This document shows, piece after piece, positions 40,474 through 51,690 of a stretch of DNA of 64,000 nucleotides. Every line of letters starts with the position of its first letter. The first letter of the stretch is position 1. A program made the translations under genes and the position numbers. A model generated the notes under the pieces. That model made no database searches, was not told the origin of the DNA, and saw nothing but the letters and a program-made list of their open reading frames with translations. Origin of the DNA: Sycon ciliatum (taxonomy: Eukaryota > Porifera > Calcarea > Leucosolenida > Sycettidae); assembly GCF_964019385.1 (NCBI RefSeq), contig NC_088654.1, positions 19,336,543 to 19,400,542 on the forward strand. Direction: 5' to 3'.

Positions 40474-40850
40474 AGAACTCTTCCTCTCCTCTCCTCCATG
40501 CGCTCTCACAGCCGACTCACTGCTACCCTCGGTAGCCATTACACACACCAACCAAGAAAGGGTTGCAGGTAGATACTGAAATTCCTCCTGACAGCTGTTT
40601 CGCCTTCATAAGGCTCAGCAGAGAAGGTGATATTGAATAGAATGATATCAGGTGGAGATGGTCAGATTTATACTACAAAACATGAGCGCAAGATTACGGG
40701 CAAAGTGTGAGAATGAGAAGTTACAATTCTCCAGCAACACAGTGCCAGGGGTTCCAAGAAAATGGCAGGTGAGTAATCCAATCACAGGCTACCGAGGGTA
40801 GCAGTGAGTCGGCTGTGAGAGCGCATGGAGGAGAGGAGAGGAAGAGTTCT
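40474..40850. mobile_element. Fold-back element with 64-bp arms and a hammerhead-like motif
   Basis: 40474-40537 and 40787-40850 are exact inverted repeats beginning AGAACTCTTCCTCTCCTC. The 249-bp centre is non-coding and holds a hammerhead-like motif at 40584-40627. The left border is an (ATT)n tract; the right is TTACATTTT. Confidence 0.85.
40584..40627 (-). ncRNA. Hammerhead-like ribozyme, A6 to C
   Basis: Minus strand: CCTTCT (stem I), CTGCTGA (C replaces invariant A6), stem II GCC/GGC with TTATGAA loop, GAAA, stem III ACA/TGT, C17, AGGAGG closing stem I through one G-T pair. Everything except A6 fits the consensus. Confidence 0.65.
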
Positions 40851-41219
40851 TTACATTTTATTGGCCGAATAGTACCGTTCACCATTTGAAATAATAATAA
40901 TAATAATTATTATTATTATAGGTATGAATAGGATGAAGGCCGCAGACATAACGCAACTACGTTACTTGTTTGACATGTATTACCGTGTATTTTATAACAA
41001 AAATATTATTGAAAAAAAATCTATTTTCTTGTTCCTATCATCAGTGGGAAAAAATACGGAACTAAGGATACAACCAAAGAAACTGAAGTTAAGTACTGTA
41101 AATAGAAAGGTGTTAGAAATAACAACAAAATACGAGTGCAATAAAACCACTAGAGGAAACGCAAAAAGGCAGGAAGATTACGTAACCAAAGGCGAGAAGG
41201 CACGGAACGAAGTGTCAAC

Positions 41220-42120
41220 CTACGAATACAACTTCATTGCAGCAACGTGCTCCTTCTGCTTACACAAAACAGGCTTATGAATACGTATACAAACTGCCTC
41301 AAGGACTTTCAACTGTTGGACATAACGCGCACGACACAGTACAGGAAAATGAGAGTCATCATACACACAAAGACAGTCAGGACGAGATAACAAGTGTAGA
41401 TACACAGCTCACTTCTTACGATCAACACATTCATCCGCCTCATCTCGCTCCTTCCCGCCCGACTCCTCCTCGTCCATCTCATCGTCCTCTTCCTCGTTCC
41501 GCTCGTCATGCTCACGATCATCATCACTACCATCATCTGGCTCTTCCTCTGTCTCCTCACCAGCCGTTTCGTCATCCAATGGCTCTTTCATCCTCCGATC
41601 ATCTGTCTCATCCTCCGTTTCTGTACAGACCACTTGTCTCCCATTTGCAAGCTGCTCGTCCCGTGAGCGGAGTTGTTCCTCCAGATCCGCTTCACTCACT
41701 GACTCATGATACTGCTCGATCCTCCTTCTGTTGGTATTGTCCACAACGCGCAGTCCTTGGCCGTTTCTGGCATAAATCTCTGTGGAGTAGTTTGCTGTTG
41801 CCCTCCGAGGTCTCTGGATTAATGTGGGTGCCGTGGCAATTCGTGTGAGAGTTGGTGATGCCAGCGCGGGTGTAGGTGGGTCCACCCCAGCCCCCGCCAC
41901 AAGAAGAGCCGGTGGTGGTTCTGGTGGTGGCAAGGGCAACGGTGGTGCTGCTGGAGTTGGTAAATTGGGCAGCCTAGCTCTCTCACACGGCACCGCATTT
42001 TGTGTTGGCTCAGTCTGTACCACTGGCACAGGGGGTGGGTTCTTGCGCGGTCGGCCACGCTTCGGCCGCTTGGATTTAGCTGCATCCGGCAGAATATGCA
42101 GTGGTACATGCTGTTTGATA
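41220..42120 (-). pseudogene. Penelope-like 3' coding part, third copy
   Basis: Starts at an ATT tract (42118) with IKQHVPLHILPDAAKSKRPK and the AT-hook-like RPKRGRPRK. A Pro-rich then Asp/Glu-rich linker follows, in a shifted frame (42029-41409). Next is the second nuclease half: HLLSRPDCLCVYDDSHFPVL, LKVLEAVCIRIHKPVLCKQK, ending KLYS at 41220. The linker frame ends with a stop at 41409, so one frameshift separates linker and C-terminus. The layout matches the 16867-18041 copy although the linkers have diverged. A CTGATGA...GAAA motif lies 3' of it near 41020-41050 on the minus strand. Confidence 0.85.
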
Positions 42121-42130
42121 TTATTATTTA

Positions 42131-42312
42131 TATTACGAAGTCTGAAGAAAATGTTGAACGGCCTCTGCTGTGATGACGACTACACCATAGCTCAGTGGTT
42201 AGAGCATCGCTGGCTACAAGCGAAGGTCCCTGGTTCGAGTCCTGGTGGTGCCAGTCAATTTTCTCTTCAGACTTTTCCCGTTTGTCTCTTTCCCTGAAAC
42301 CAGTTAATATTA
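42131..42312 (+). mobile_element. SINE family A, 5'-truncated single copy
   Basis: Begins inside the SINE body at ACGAAGTCTGAAGAAAATG after a TTATATT border. Box A TAGCTCAGTGGTTAGAGC, box B GGTTCGAGTCC, tail ends AAACCAGTTAAT then (ATT)n. It directly abuts the 5'-truncated Penelope copy. Confidence 0.85.
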
Positions 42313-43600
42313 TTATTATAATTACTTCGAAGTATGTGCATTTTCGCGTTGAAGTCGATCGATAGGTCCACTTCTTCGCTTGTGCTGGACAACGAAGGCA
42401 GGAGGATAACAAAATATACGCTGTGGGAAAAATTCAAACGATCACTGTATCAGAACCAAAACAGCACGAATCAGAAGAAAAGGGGCAAAGGAGCCGCAAA
42501 AGTATAAAGTCAGTGGTGGGTGAACAATGCAGTAGAGAGCATTGAGTGATGGTGTGATGGTGTGATGGTGTGGTGGATCAGCAACAAAGGCACCATCCAA
42601 ACATACAAGGTTACATGTACTTGTACGTTGAGAAGAAGTCAGATATTGCAGTGTCATCCGTCCCTTACAGATCCTTTTCTGTCACCCGTTGACATAGAGC
42701 TCGCCACTCGGCCCTAGCCGCTGCTATTATTATTATGGGTGGCGTTATTGGTTTTGTTGGTGTTGCGTTATTGGTTATTGGTTTTTGTCAGGATTATGCA
42801 GAATCCCGGGTCATTTAAGACCATGGGGAGTACTGCTGTTGTATGTGAAGAAAATATAATAAGGAAGACTGAGAAAAAAGAAAGAAAAAAGAGAGAAATA
42901 CTGTGAACAATGATGCATGTACAATCTATTATACAACTAATCTGCTAGAAAGAGACTTTTAAACACAAGCAGGCACAGAAATAGCAAAAGAGCTAAATCA
43001 GAAAACAAAATCCGTTGAAAAGTAACCGTCATCAAATCTGAAATCGAGCCCTTCAGCGACACAATAGCACTGAAGGCAGAAATATAATTCTTCTCATTCA
43101 ACATCAGTGAAGCACCGTCAAAACCGGTGAATGGGGGCTGATGGTATTATTGTTGTCTTTGTTATTGTCAAGTGATTTATGTTACGATCATAATTATTTT
43201 CTGCAAATAGTGTAATGGGTAGCCGAGTGGTAGGCGCGGTGAAATCAACAAGAATTACTTTTATTCTACTTTCAGGTACACACCTGAGATATAATTGTTA
43301 GTGAAAGAAGAAGCGGCAAAAATAAATAACTTTCTCTCCGGTGCTCACCTAGAGGTTGAATCCTTCTTCTTCGAGTTAGCTTTCATTGCTATCCAATCTA
43401 ATCTAATCTTCTTAAAACAGAAAAACGCAGCTGCTTTTATGCAGCAGGCGCCGTACGCTTATATGCGGAGATACAACATAAGGTCGTTCCGTATTAGTTC
43501 CGTACTGCTTCCGTATTGGTCGGGCAGGGATACTACAATAGGGGCTTCAACTAATAGTTCGAACCATGGGCATTCTCAAACCAATGTAACTTATTAGAGT
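42313..43600. other. Unannotated stretch
   Basis: No coding motif is recognised on either strand. A short ATT tract lies at 42724-42735, and a TGTGATGG repeat at about 42548-42572. Ends of elements are not apparent. Confidence 0.4.
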
Positions 43601-43611
43601 GTAATTATTAT

Positions 43612-44403
43612 TTCTTCTGCATCCAGTTCCCTCACAAAGTCAGAAGTCGAGGGGTTAATCCACCTAATGCCCCCACAATCACTGGCACAATCTTGGCCCT
43701 AACCTGCCACATCTGTTCCACCTCACGCTTCAGGCCTTGTTATTTCTGTATCTTTTCCACAGATTTTCGGCGGATGTTGCTATCCAGAGGGACACTTACG
43801 TCCACAAGGAATGCTTCATCTTTGCCCTTGATAACAATGTCGGGTCTGTTTGCTCCAACGGGCGCTTCTGTTGGAATTGGCACTTCCCAGTAGATTGACA
43901 CATCCGTTTCAGCACTGTACACGACGTTAGTGAGTCGGTGACTTTGGTACTTATTCGAAATGTCCGATGCACCATACTTCCTGCACAACATCCAGTGGAG
44001 ATATTTTGCTAACCTGTTGTGGCGATTGACATAGTGACTTCCAGCACAAGCTGTGCACCCTCCAATAAGGTAGAAAACCGTTTCCTTGCCCCTGCCACAC
44101 ATCCTGCAACTCGTTTTCGTTGACACACCCGTTCCTCGATTAAATATCTCTTGTACGTTCCGTTTTGGGATTGCCTGGTCCTGTATGGCCATGCCAATAC
44201 TCTCTGTCGCCGGACGCAAAGCAGAAGACCGCAACCACGCAAAGGAGAGCCCTCGAACCAGCTCAGCATCCTGCAGCATCAGCCAAAATTGGCCATGCAG
44301 AGGCTTCTTTCTGATTGGCTCCTCCCTATGCCGCTGGTATCCCTGGCGTATTTTCTCCTTTGTGGCTGACTCCTCCATACCAATCTTTGCCAAATATTTC
44401 GTT
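43612..44403 (-). pseudogene. R2-like LINE C-terminus: zinc knuckle and restriction-like endonuclease
   Basis: Minus strand frame from 44393: HGQFWLMLQDAELVRGLSFA, then SCRMCGRGKETVFYLIGGC and HYVNRHNRLAKYLHWMLCRK (the CCHC-type motif). Then NRPDIVIKGKDEAFLVDVSV (the PD-D-x-K nuclease core) and SNIRRKSVEKIQK. After an in-frame stop at about 43739 it continues GLKREVEQMWQVRAKIVPVI, VGALGG. This architecture is that of LINEs with a restriction-like endonuclease (R2/NeSL/Utopia-type) and not of the apurinic-endonuclease LINEs nearby. The RT part is missing. Confidence 0.85.
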
Positions 44404-44409
44404 ATTATG

Positions 44410-44848
44410 ATTTTTTTGTGAAAGGATTGGGAGAACTACAAATTCAAAGGATTGTTGGGGAAGTGAACTGCCTGAAAAGAAAGAAACCGCCAGACCCACC
44501 AGGACTCGAACCCGGGACCTTGCTTGTCATGAGCGATGCTCTAACCACTGAGCTATGGGACCGGGCTGAACCTAGAAGGCGCTGACAAGTTTTTCACTCC
44601 AAATGAAGCTCACAACACGTGCCACATATACTGATGGCACTTGGGTCTTTCTCCCTCCCCCAGGGGATCAACCACGGTCAGTTTCTGGACCCTACCAGAA
44701 GTGAAAGAGAGTGATAATGTTTTGAAAGGATTGGGAGAGCTTCAAATTCAAAGGATTGCTGGGGAAGTGAGCTGCCTGAAAAGGAAAAACCGCCAGACCC
44801 ACCAGGACTTGAACCCGGGACCTTGCTTGTCATGAGCAACGCTCTAAC
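44410..44848 (-). mobile_element. Two SINE family B copies, the second split by a LINE
   Basis: Copy one 44415-44715 and copy two 44722-44848, both minus. Each has box B (complement of GGGTTCGAGTCCTGGTGGG, with CAAG in copy two), box A region and tail. Copy two breaks at GCTCTAAC where the LINE begins, and resumes at 47935. Confidence 0.82.
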
Positions 44849-44927
44849 TTTCCCTCTCGTAAGCATATTGGTACAAAGGCTGCACGGCTTACGATCCGAG
44901 AGGACCAATGTGCACTGATCGAGAAGG

Positions 44928-46130
44928 ATGGGTTCTGGCCAGCACCAATACACATTCGCCCGTGGGACTTTCGTGAAACAAACCAGAACACCTAAACCAA
45001 TATGCGTACCTGTGCTGCTACCCGAAGAGCAAGAAGTCATTCCAGTAAGCCAACTCACCATATCTCACATTAATATATGTAGTCTCAGAAACAAGGTCCA
45101 TCACATTCACCATCTCCTGCACCACCATAAGATCCACGTGCTATCAGTGAATGAAACCCACCTAAACAGCAGCATACCCGATTCTAGTGTTCATATACCC
45201 GGCTACGATCTATATCGCAAGGATAGAGATCTACATGGTGGAGGGGTATGCATTTATGTCCATTCTGATATTCACTCTATCAGAATTCCCATCACTGAGC
45301 TAGGAGTGGAGTGTGTCTCTGTTCGTCTTCGCCTGTGTACCAAACCTAAGGCTATTGAGCTGGCTGTGTGCAGTATATATCGTCCACCGAGTGCAACTGT
45401 CGACTTCTGGAACCTGTGCAGTCAGCATCTTGACGTCATCAGCCGTAAATTTAGCAGGATTATTGTACTAGGGGACTTTAACACTGATGTGCTACAGCAA
45501 TCATCAAATAACCACCATTACAAGCACCTGTCCAATCTGTGTGAGGAGTTTCACCTCCGCAATGTCGTGACTTCACCAACGCGACTTGCCAAGACATGTC
45601 TGGATCTAATACTCGTTTATGCTGCCGCACCACATGTTAAGACAACTGTAGTATCTGTAGACGGCATGAGTGACCATGATCTCGTTCTGACTAACTTCTC
45701 CTACAAAGCCACGCAGCAAGCTAACTCCCGCCTCAAATTCGTGCGCAAACCGCTCCCACATGCAATTGACCCCGCTACACTCTGTGATGATATCGACAGC
45801 ACTCTGGAGCCTCTCCCCAAGTCAGCTGATGTCAATGCACAAGTCACCCAGCTTTCACACTGTATTACTCGAGTTTTAGACAAACATTCACCGATCTGCC
45901 CCGTGGTCTCACCAGCTTTCAGTGAACCGAAGCCTCAGCCATGGGTGACACCTCAGTTGAAACACCTCCTCCAGCAACGAATCCACGTACATAGAAAAGT
46001 ACGCACTCACCCGTCAGATCAACAGCTTCTGCAGAGGTATCGTGCAATACGGCGAGAAGGCACTCTCCTCAACAGGCAGCTGAAGTCACAGTATTACAGT
46101 CATCAGAGAGTTCAAAAATCGCCGCCATGA
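44928..46130 (+). CDS. LINE endonuclease domain and linker
   Basis: Frame begins MGSGQHQYTFARGTFV. Endonuclease motifs: ISHINICSLRNKVHHIHHLL, VLSVNETHLNSSIPD (catalytic Glu), RDLHGGGVCIYV, SIYRPPS, IIVLGDFNTDVLQQ (Asp/Asn), LVTSPTRL-type block, LDLILVY, GMSDHDLVLTNF (SDH). These are all elements of the apurinic-like nuclease that nicks the target. The frame shifts near 46105-46113 and stops at 46128-46130. A one-base change there would join it to the RT frame. Confidence 0.9.
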   Translation: MGSGQHQYTFARGTFVKQTRTPKPICVPVLLPEEQEVIPVSQLTISHINICSLRNKVHHIHHLLHHHKIHVLSVNETHLNSSIPDSSVHIPGYDLYRKDRDLHGGGVCIYVHSDIHSIRIPITELGVECVSVRLRLCTKPKAIELAVCSIYRPPSATVDFWNLCSQHLDVISRKFSRIIVLGDFNTDVLQQSSNNHHYKHLSNLCEEFHLRNVVTSPTRLAKTCLDLILVYAAAPHVKTTVVSVDGMSDHDLVLTNFSYKATQQANSRLKFVRKPLPHAIDPATLCDDIDSTLEPLPKSADVNAQVTQLSHCITRVLDKHSPICPVVSPAFSEPKPQPWVTPQLKHLLQQRIHVHRKVRTHPSDQQLLQRYRAIRREGTLLNRQLKSQYYSHQRVQKSPP

Positions 46131-47901
46131 CCCACGAGGCCAATGGGCCATTATCAATAGCTTGTCTGGTAGAACAGCAGTGAGGGCTGCCCCAGCAGCC
46201 ACACTCGCCGATCTGACAACTACCTTCGCCGAGATCGTCCATGGCCCTGCCAGACCAGTCGAGCTGCCCCTACCCGTTGCAGACCCCAATAGCACTACTC
46301 TTTTGGAGTTTGATACCGTCAGCGTCGATACCATCTCCAAGTTGCTTGAATCTCTGGTATCCAACAAAGCCACCGGCTCCGATGATATTCCGTCCTGCAT
46401 CCTGAAATCATGCAGAGATTCAGTCTCGTATCCGTTAACTGTTATCGTCAACCAGTCTCTTCGCTCTGGCATCTTTCCTGCTGCCTACAAACATGCCCAT
46501 GTCTGCCCTGTTTACAAATCTGGTGATAAGACCTCAGCCACCAACTACAGGCCAATCTCACTGTTGCCTATCGCGGCCAAGATCCTAGAGAAGGTTGTCC
46601 ACAAGCAAGTCACTTCGTATTTCACCCAGAATCCAGACCTGTCAGCCATACCAGCTGAACAATTTGCGTACCGCTCACACCATAGCTGTGAGGATGCCCT
46701 GAAACTTTGCATAGACAGATGGAACAGAGCACTTGACAACGGTGACCAATGCGGAGTAGTCTTTGCGGATATGAGCAAGGCGTTTGACCGTGTGCAGCAC
46801 ACAGGTCTGCTGGGAGAGCTAGCCACCACTGGCTTAGGCGGCACTGTCCTCAAGTGGTTCTCAGACTATCTCACGAACCGCAGCCTGCAGATTACTGTCA
46901 ATGGTGAGAAGGGTGACACCAAACCCTGTACAAGAGGGGTCCCCCAGGGGTCTGTTCTTGGGCCTTTGCTTTTCTGCGTCTACATTCGCCGGGTACCCGA
47001 TATATTTCACCAGAGTGTCGTGCAGCTGTACGCTGATGATATTGCGTTCTACGTATTCGGCTCTGATGTGGCTACAATTATGCTACGCTTGCAGGATAGT
47101 ATGCGGTTGCTAGAGCAATACCTTGATGAGAAAGGCCTTCTGCTCAACCCCACTAAAACACAGTTCATGTTGATACGGCGTCCTGCCCTGCCTGCACTGA
47201 GCCCAGCCCTGTACCTGACCTGTAAAGGTATTGTCATTTCCCCTGTCTCTACTGTGAAATACCTCGGTATACTAATCGATGAGCATCTAACGTTCCGCCC
47301 ACAAGTAGAAAAGGTGTGTTCAGTGGTCTTCGCTAAACTAGCCTGTTTTGCTCATGGCCGTCGCAATTTATCAGCTACAGCTCGGAGAACTTTCTTCTTG
47401 TCAATTATACAGTCTACTCTAGAATATGCAAGTAATGCGTATGTGCACTGTTTGAAAACTACCCTATATAACAGGCTTGTAACGGTCAGCCATATTGCGA
47501 TGAAGAAGGCATTTGGTTTAGATAGAATGACCCCACCTGCATTAGTTTTACAACGGTGTCATCTGTATTCGTTTGAGCAAAGAGTTAATTTGAAACTATA
47601 CGTTTTGGTCTATCGCTACTTGTCATCAATTACTAGCCCCCTCCTTCAGTCACTGTTTCTCCTGCGTTCAGTTGGCCCGCACACAAATGCTCGTACTCGT
47701 GGCCAGGATACAGCTGCCTTAGTATTACCTACTGTACATATTGGGTATGGACTGCGCTCAGTTTCTTTGCTGGCGGCAGGTCGGTGGAACACTCTTCCTC
47801 CAAACTGTCGTCAGGCACAATCTGCTGGTACTTTTGCTCACCTCACAAAGATTCACCTAGGGTTCCCTGTAACAAGGCCATGCCTGTTGGGATTCCCCTA
47901 G
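46105..47901 (+). CDS. LINE reverse transcriptase domain
   Basis: In the +1 frame relative to the endonuclease. FKNRRHDPRGQWAIINSLSG leads into the RT: KATGSDDIPSCILKSC, YRPISLLPIAAKILEKVV, EQFAYRSHHSCEDAL, VVFADMSKAFDRVQH (first Asp), RGVPQGSVLGPLLF, LYADDIAFYVFG (catalytic YADD). Then the thumb: TVKYLGILIDEHLTFRPQV, and C-terminus LAAGRWNTLPPNCRQAQSAG. It is intact to the stop at 47899-47901, so apart from one frameshift the element is well preserved and young. Confidence 0.92.
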   Translation, partial: REFKNRRHDPRGQWAIINSLSGRTAVRAAPAATLADLTTTFAEIVHGPARPVELPLPVADPNSTTLLEFDTVSVDTISKLLESLVSNKATGSDDIPSCILKSCRDSVSYPLTVIVNQSLRSGIFPAAYKHAHVCPVYKSGDKTSATNYRPISLLPIAAKILEKVVHKQVTSYFTQNPDLSAIPAEQFAYRSHHSCEDALKLCIDRWNRALDNGDQCGVVFADMSKAFDRVQHTGLLGELATTGLGGTVLKWFSDYLTNRSLQITVNGEKGDTKPCTRGVPQGSVLGPLLFCVYIRRVPDIFHQSVVQLYADDIAFYVFGSDVATIMLRLQDSMRLLEQYLDEKGLLLNPTKTQFMLIRRPALPALSPALYLTCKGIVISPVSTVKYLGILIDEHLTFRPQVEKVCSVVFAKLACFAHGRRNLSATARRTFFLSIIQSTLEYASNAYVHCLKTTLYNRLVTVSHIAMKKAFGLDRMTPPALVLQRCHLYSFEQRVNLKLYVLVYRYLSSITSPLLQSLFLLRSVGPHTNARTRGQDTAALVLPTVHIGYGLRSVSLLAAGRWNTLPPNCRQAQSAGTFAHLTKIHLGFPVTRPCLLGFP

Positions 47902-47937
47902 TCAAATAATAAATACTACTACTACTACTACAGTACT

Positions 47938-48170
47938 AACCACTGAGCTATGGGACCGGGCTGAACCTAGAAGGCGCTGACAAGGTTTTCACGCCAAAGG
48001 CAGCTCACAACACGTGCCACACATACTGATGGCACTTGGGTTTTCTCCCTCCCCCAGGGGACTAACCACGGTCAGGTTCTGGACCCTACCAGAAGTGAAA
48101 GAGAGTGATACATTTTTGAAAGGAGTGAAAAACTTGTCAGCGCCTTCTAGGTTCAGCCCGGTCCCATATT
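47938..48170. mobile_element. SINE family B, continuation after the LINE
   Basis: Starts ACCACTGAGCTATGGGACCG (minus-strand SINE) and completes the copy begun before 44848. Near 48120 the SINE body turns round to plus orientation (TTGTCAGCGCCTTCTAGGTT, AGCCCGGTCCCATA), another fold-back, and ends at an ATTACTATT border. Confidence 0.75.
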
Positions 48171-48346
48171 ACTATTTTCGTAATAAGTATTTGCATGCAA
48201 CGACGCAAATCCACACAATTCAGTAGACACTTCCTTTCTATCAAACGTTTTCTTTCCCTTCTCTTCAGGATAGTAGAGGAAGGTCTAAGTTACATCTTGC
48301 TGTGTTAGAAGCTCTGTGAGTTCGTAAACTAGATCCAGAACTATGT

Positions 48347-48458
48347 ATAGGATATTGCACGGTTCCGAGGGGATTATTTTTCAAATTCCCAAGGCGCGCA
48401 GCGCCGCAGGGATTATGAAAAATAATCCTCGCGGACACTGTGCAATATCCTGTATAGA
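48347..48458. mobile_element. Short hairpin (MITE-like), about 110 bp
   Basis: GGATATTGCACGGTTCCGAG and the reverse complement of its other end (GGATATTGCACAGTGTCCG) form imperfect arms of about 45 bp that also share GGATTATTTTTCA. It sits at the left edge of the insertion in the Penelope fragment. Confidence 0.7.
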
Positions 48459-49439
48459 CCACACTTTTTGGTGATCAGCAGCGCTGCAGCATGGACCAGT
48501 GCACTGGGTCTGTGAACTGAACACCGAACGCGAAGTACCGGTTGTTCTGATATAGTCATTTGTTCGTCGCCTCTCCAGGTTTTGATCTACTTATTGGTTT
48601 GACTGAGGCGAATGCGGAATGTCACACACTTTCTTTAGTTTGTCTTCCAAGACGAAGCCTCATGAACTCTGCTGCTTGTTGGTAGCTGATAAGACCATGG
48701 GGAAAAGCGATACTGATAGCGATCAAGTGAAGACGACGAAATAGTAGATATTGTAATTATTTGAAATTAATTTGAGGTGCTCTGTTCGTCTGTCACCTAC
48801 CGGCGTGGAGGCGATTTATTCCCTACAAATCAAAGACTACAATGAAGAATTGTCAGACACTGACGTCCGTCCCATGGCTTAGTCAAATGTTGTAAGAGAA
48901 TTCGAAACAAGATGGATTGTTTGTGATCGTGTGGAACAAATTTGACAAGACCAGCATAGCGTGGATGGGTACATCTACACGTACATGTAGAACCAATGAC
49001 ATTGAGTTAGTAGTAGGCTAACTGCTGCAAAGATTTATCTTTCAGGTCTGTGAAAGAAGGAATTTTCCAAATACTGTACTAGAAGCCAAAGTTTGCATTG
49101 AACGGCGATGCTCATTACTATGCGTCTTTGTCATTTCGTTCAATGTTTCTATGACAACTCGTGTGCTGGACGAGCATTTGTTGTCATTGACTCGAGTTCT
49201 TTTACTCTCCATAGGCTATTGGATTATTTTCCTTACTCGGTCTATTTATAACCAGTATCTATAATGAGAGTGTGTCTCTATGGTTACCGGTGTTCGGCAC
49301 ACCCGGTTCATGTAGTATGTTGCAAATTAAGATGCTCTAGTTTGTTGCTGATAGAAAGATTGCCACTTCCCTAGTTTTGTTTCACCAATATGCTTTTCTT
49401 TTGACAACTATAGCCACTTCCCCTTTTTAGACCTTATCT
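48459..49439. other. Unannotated stretch inside the insertion
   Basis: No coding motif recognised. It is probably older element sequence 5' of the LINE. Confidence 0.4.
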
Positions 49440-51314
49440 GGAAGACCCATTCTTGCATATTCAAGCAGCAGCCGAAAGTGGCTACGAGATAACACTAACG
49501 TGCATCTACATGAGGAGTACAACCGAGCCCCTGCAGAAGCCCCAAATGCTTACCGGCGAAAACGCAATCAGCATTTCCAACAGCAGTGTCGTGATCACTC
49601 CTCCAACCTGCGGATGATGTGGCCCGTGATCAACTCTGTCACTAGCCGTTCTCGTCACCATCATCAGCCAACGTGCGACATCACAGAAGTCTCGGATGCC
49701 TTCCACAGCATTGTACATGATCCGTCCCGTCCGGCGCAGCTCCAGATTACCATTGGTCCACAGCCGCAAGGCTCAATGCTGACCTTCCAGTCAACCACCC
49801 CAGATGAGGTCAAGCACCTCCTGGAACGGATAAATCCCTGCAAAGCCACAGGCAGTGATGGGATTCCTGGGTGTCTGCTACGTGCTTGCGCTGACCTGTT
49901 GGCTCCATCGCTTTCAGTGCTCTTCAGCTCATCGCTGAGGCATGGTGAAGTCCCTCTGGCTTTCAAACATGCTGTAATAAGCCCTCTCTTCAAAGCTGAC
50001 GATCCATCGGTAGCTGCAAATTATCGTCCTGTGTCGCTCCTGCCGATCGTATCCAAACTACTCGAGATGATAGTCCAGAAGGAACTTGTTGCACATCTGG
50101 AGCGATCATGTGCCATACCACCGACTCAGTTTGCCTTCCGCCGTGAGCACTCCACAGAGGACGCCCTAGTTGTAGCAACAGATGCCATCTTAAAGGTCCG
50201 GGACGTCAAGTTGACCACAGGCGCCTGCCTAATCGACTTGTCAAAAGCCTTTGACAAGGTCAATCACAGCCAACTGGTCCGGGACCTATTCGATCTCGGC
50301 CTGGACAATGCCTCCCTTCGCTGGTTCTGCAGCTACTTAAGCGATCGAACCCAGCAAGTGCGCATTGGCTCCACCTACAGTGTTGCTGCTAAGTGCTCAT
50401 CTGGTGTACCTCAGGGCTCGGTCCTAGGACCGATCCTGTTTAGCATGTACACCCGTGATGTCCCTGCCATAGCCCATCCTGCTCCATCTCTGCAATTTGC
50501 CGATGACATTCCCGTGCACTGCCACAGAAAATCAGTGCTAGCCACATCAGCCTGCCTGTCAGGGGCCGTCACCAACGTCGCTGACTGGCTCAAGCATCGA
50601 GATCTGCTTCTAAATGAGAAGAAGAGCCAGGTCCTGTCAATTGTACCACAACGCAATGCGGGTCAGCATGTCGCTGTCCGCTGCAACCAGACAGAGCTTC
50701 CCCTGAGCCCAACAGCAAGGTAACTCGGCGTGACCCTTGACGCCGCTGTGAAGTGGGACCCCCATGTTGACGCGATGGCGAAGAAAGTTGTGCAGAAGAT
50801 TGGAGCATTGTGGCGGTCCCGTAGATGTCTGAGCCTCAGTAGTCGCATCCAGTATGTGAGGTCAGTCATCATGCCTGACCTCCTATATGGGTCTAACGCC
50901 TTCTCTTCCTCCCTCAAGGTTTCGCAGCTTGATCGCCTTCAGGTCCTGCAGAACCGAGCGGCGAGAGCGGTATACGGTTTGCCGCCTCACACCTCGGCTC
51001 AGCCTCTGCTCGAACGGATGTCCCTGTACAGAGTTCGCGAGTGCTACGCCCATAAGCGGCTCGTCCTGGTGTGGCGCTGTGTCAATGGGAAAGCCAGCAG
51101 TGTCCTCCAGGACCTATTCTCACCATCAGCTGGCAGCACCACCCGGCACCAGGTTTCCAGGGGCCTCACTGTCCCTTCGGCACAGTCAGAAGCCGGCAGA
51201 TTTCGCCTGGCCTTTCAGGCAGCCTTGGCCTGGAACGCTCTCCCAAGGAGTGTAAGGGAGATCAAGGCTGCCCAGCAATTTAAGCTTGCCTCCATCCCCT
51301 ACACTTTGCAATGA
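49440..51314 (+). pseudogene. CR1/L2-like LINE reverse transcriptase with one nonsense codon
   Basis: From 49500 the frame reads MMWPVINSVTSRSR, then KATGSDGIPGCLLRACADLL, YRPVSLLPIVSKLLEMIV, TQFAFRREHSTEDALVVATD, CLIDLSKAFDKVNHSQLV (first Asp), SSGVPQGSVLGPILFSMY, LQFADDIPVHCH (catalytic FADD). At 50721-50723 a taa replaces the Tyr of the conserved AR-Y-LGV block; the frame continues unbroken to 51314 with LGVTLDAAVKWDPHVD, YGSNAFSSSLKVSQLDRLQV and AWNALPRSVREIKAAQQFKL. The endonuclease is missing (5' truncation). A single substitution appears to have silenced it. Confidence 0.9.
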
Positions 51315-51488
51315 ATGCTCTGTCTGACTTTTCCCGTCCACACACCACGTCATTTACTCTTCTCTGCGTGCTTGTGCGCTTATGAACTCTTTGTGTTCCC
51401 TCTGTTGACGCTTAAAAATCGCTCTATTGACACTGCAAAATCGCTCTGTTGACGCTGCAAAATTGCTTATCATCTCCCTCCCTCCCTC

Positions 51489-51535
<47 letters not shown>

Positions 51536-51536
51536 G

Positions 51537-51580
<44 letters not shown>

Positions 51581-51690
51581 CGTAGCTCTCTCCCTTTTGA
51601 AATTCGCTTCCATAGAATTGGGCACCATTACCCATTTGGCCTTGCGAAGCAAAATAAAAATCAACAACAACAACAGCCAAGGGAGCTAGC
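51315..51690 (+). mobile_element. 3' UTR and tail of the LINE, with (CT)n
   Basis: After the stop the UTR carries a (CT)n run (51490-51578) and ends GGGCACCATTACCCATTTGG, CCTTGCGAAGCAAAATAAAA then (CAA)n. The tail type is shared with the 26005-26070 LINE. Confidence 0.85.

Larger units (their letters stand above)
44849..47937 (+). mobile_element. Nearly full-length LINE (apurinic endonuclease plus RT)
   Basis: The LINE interrupts a SINE B copy: left flank GCTCTAAC, right flank ACTAACCACTGAGC, with CTAAC repeated as a likely target duplication. It ends in a (TAC)n tail after AAATAATAAA, as CR1/L2-like LINEs end in short repeats. It encodes the endonuclease and RT in one reading path with a single frameshift. 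No ORF1 is seen; the start is close to the first Met, so it may be slightly 5'-truncated. Confidence 0.85.
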
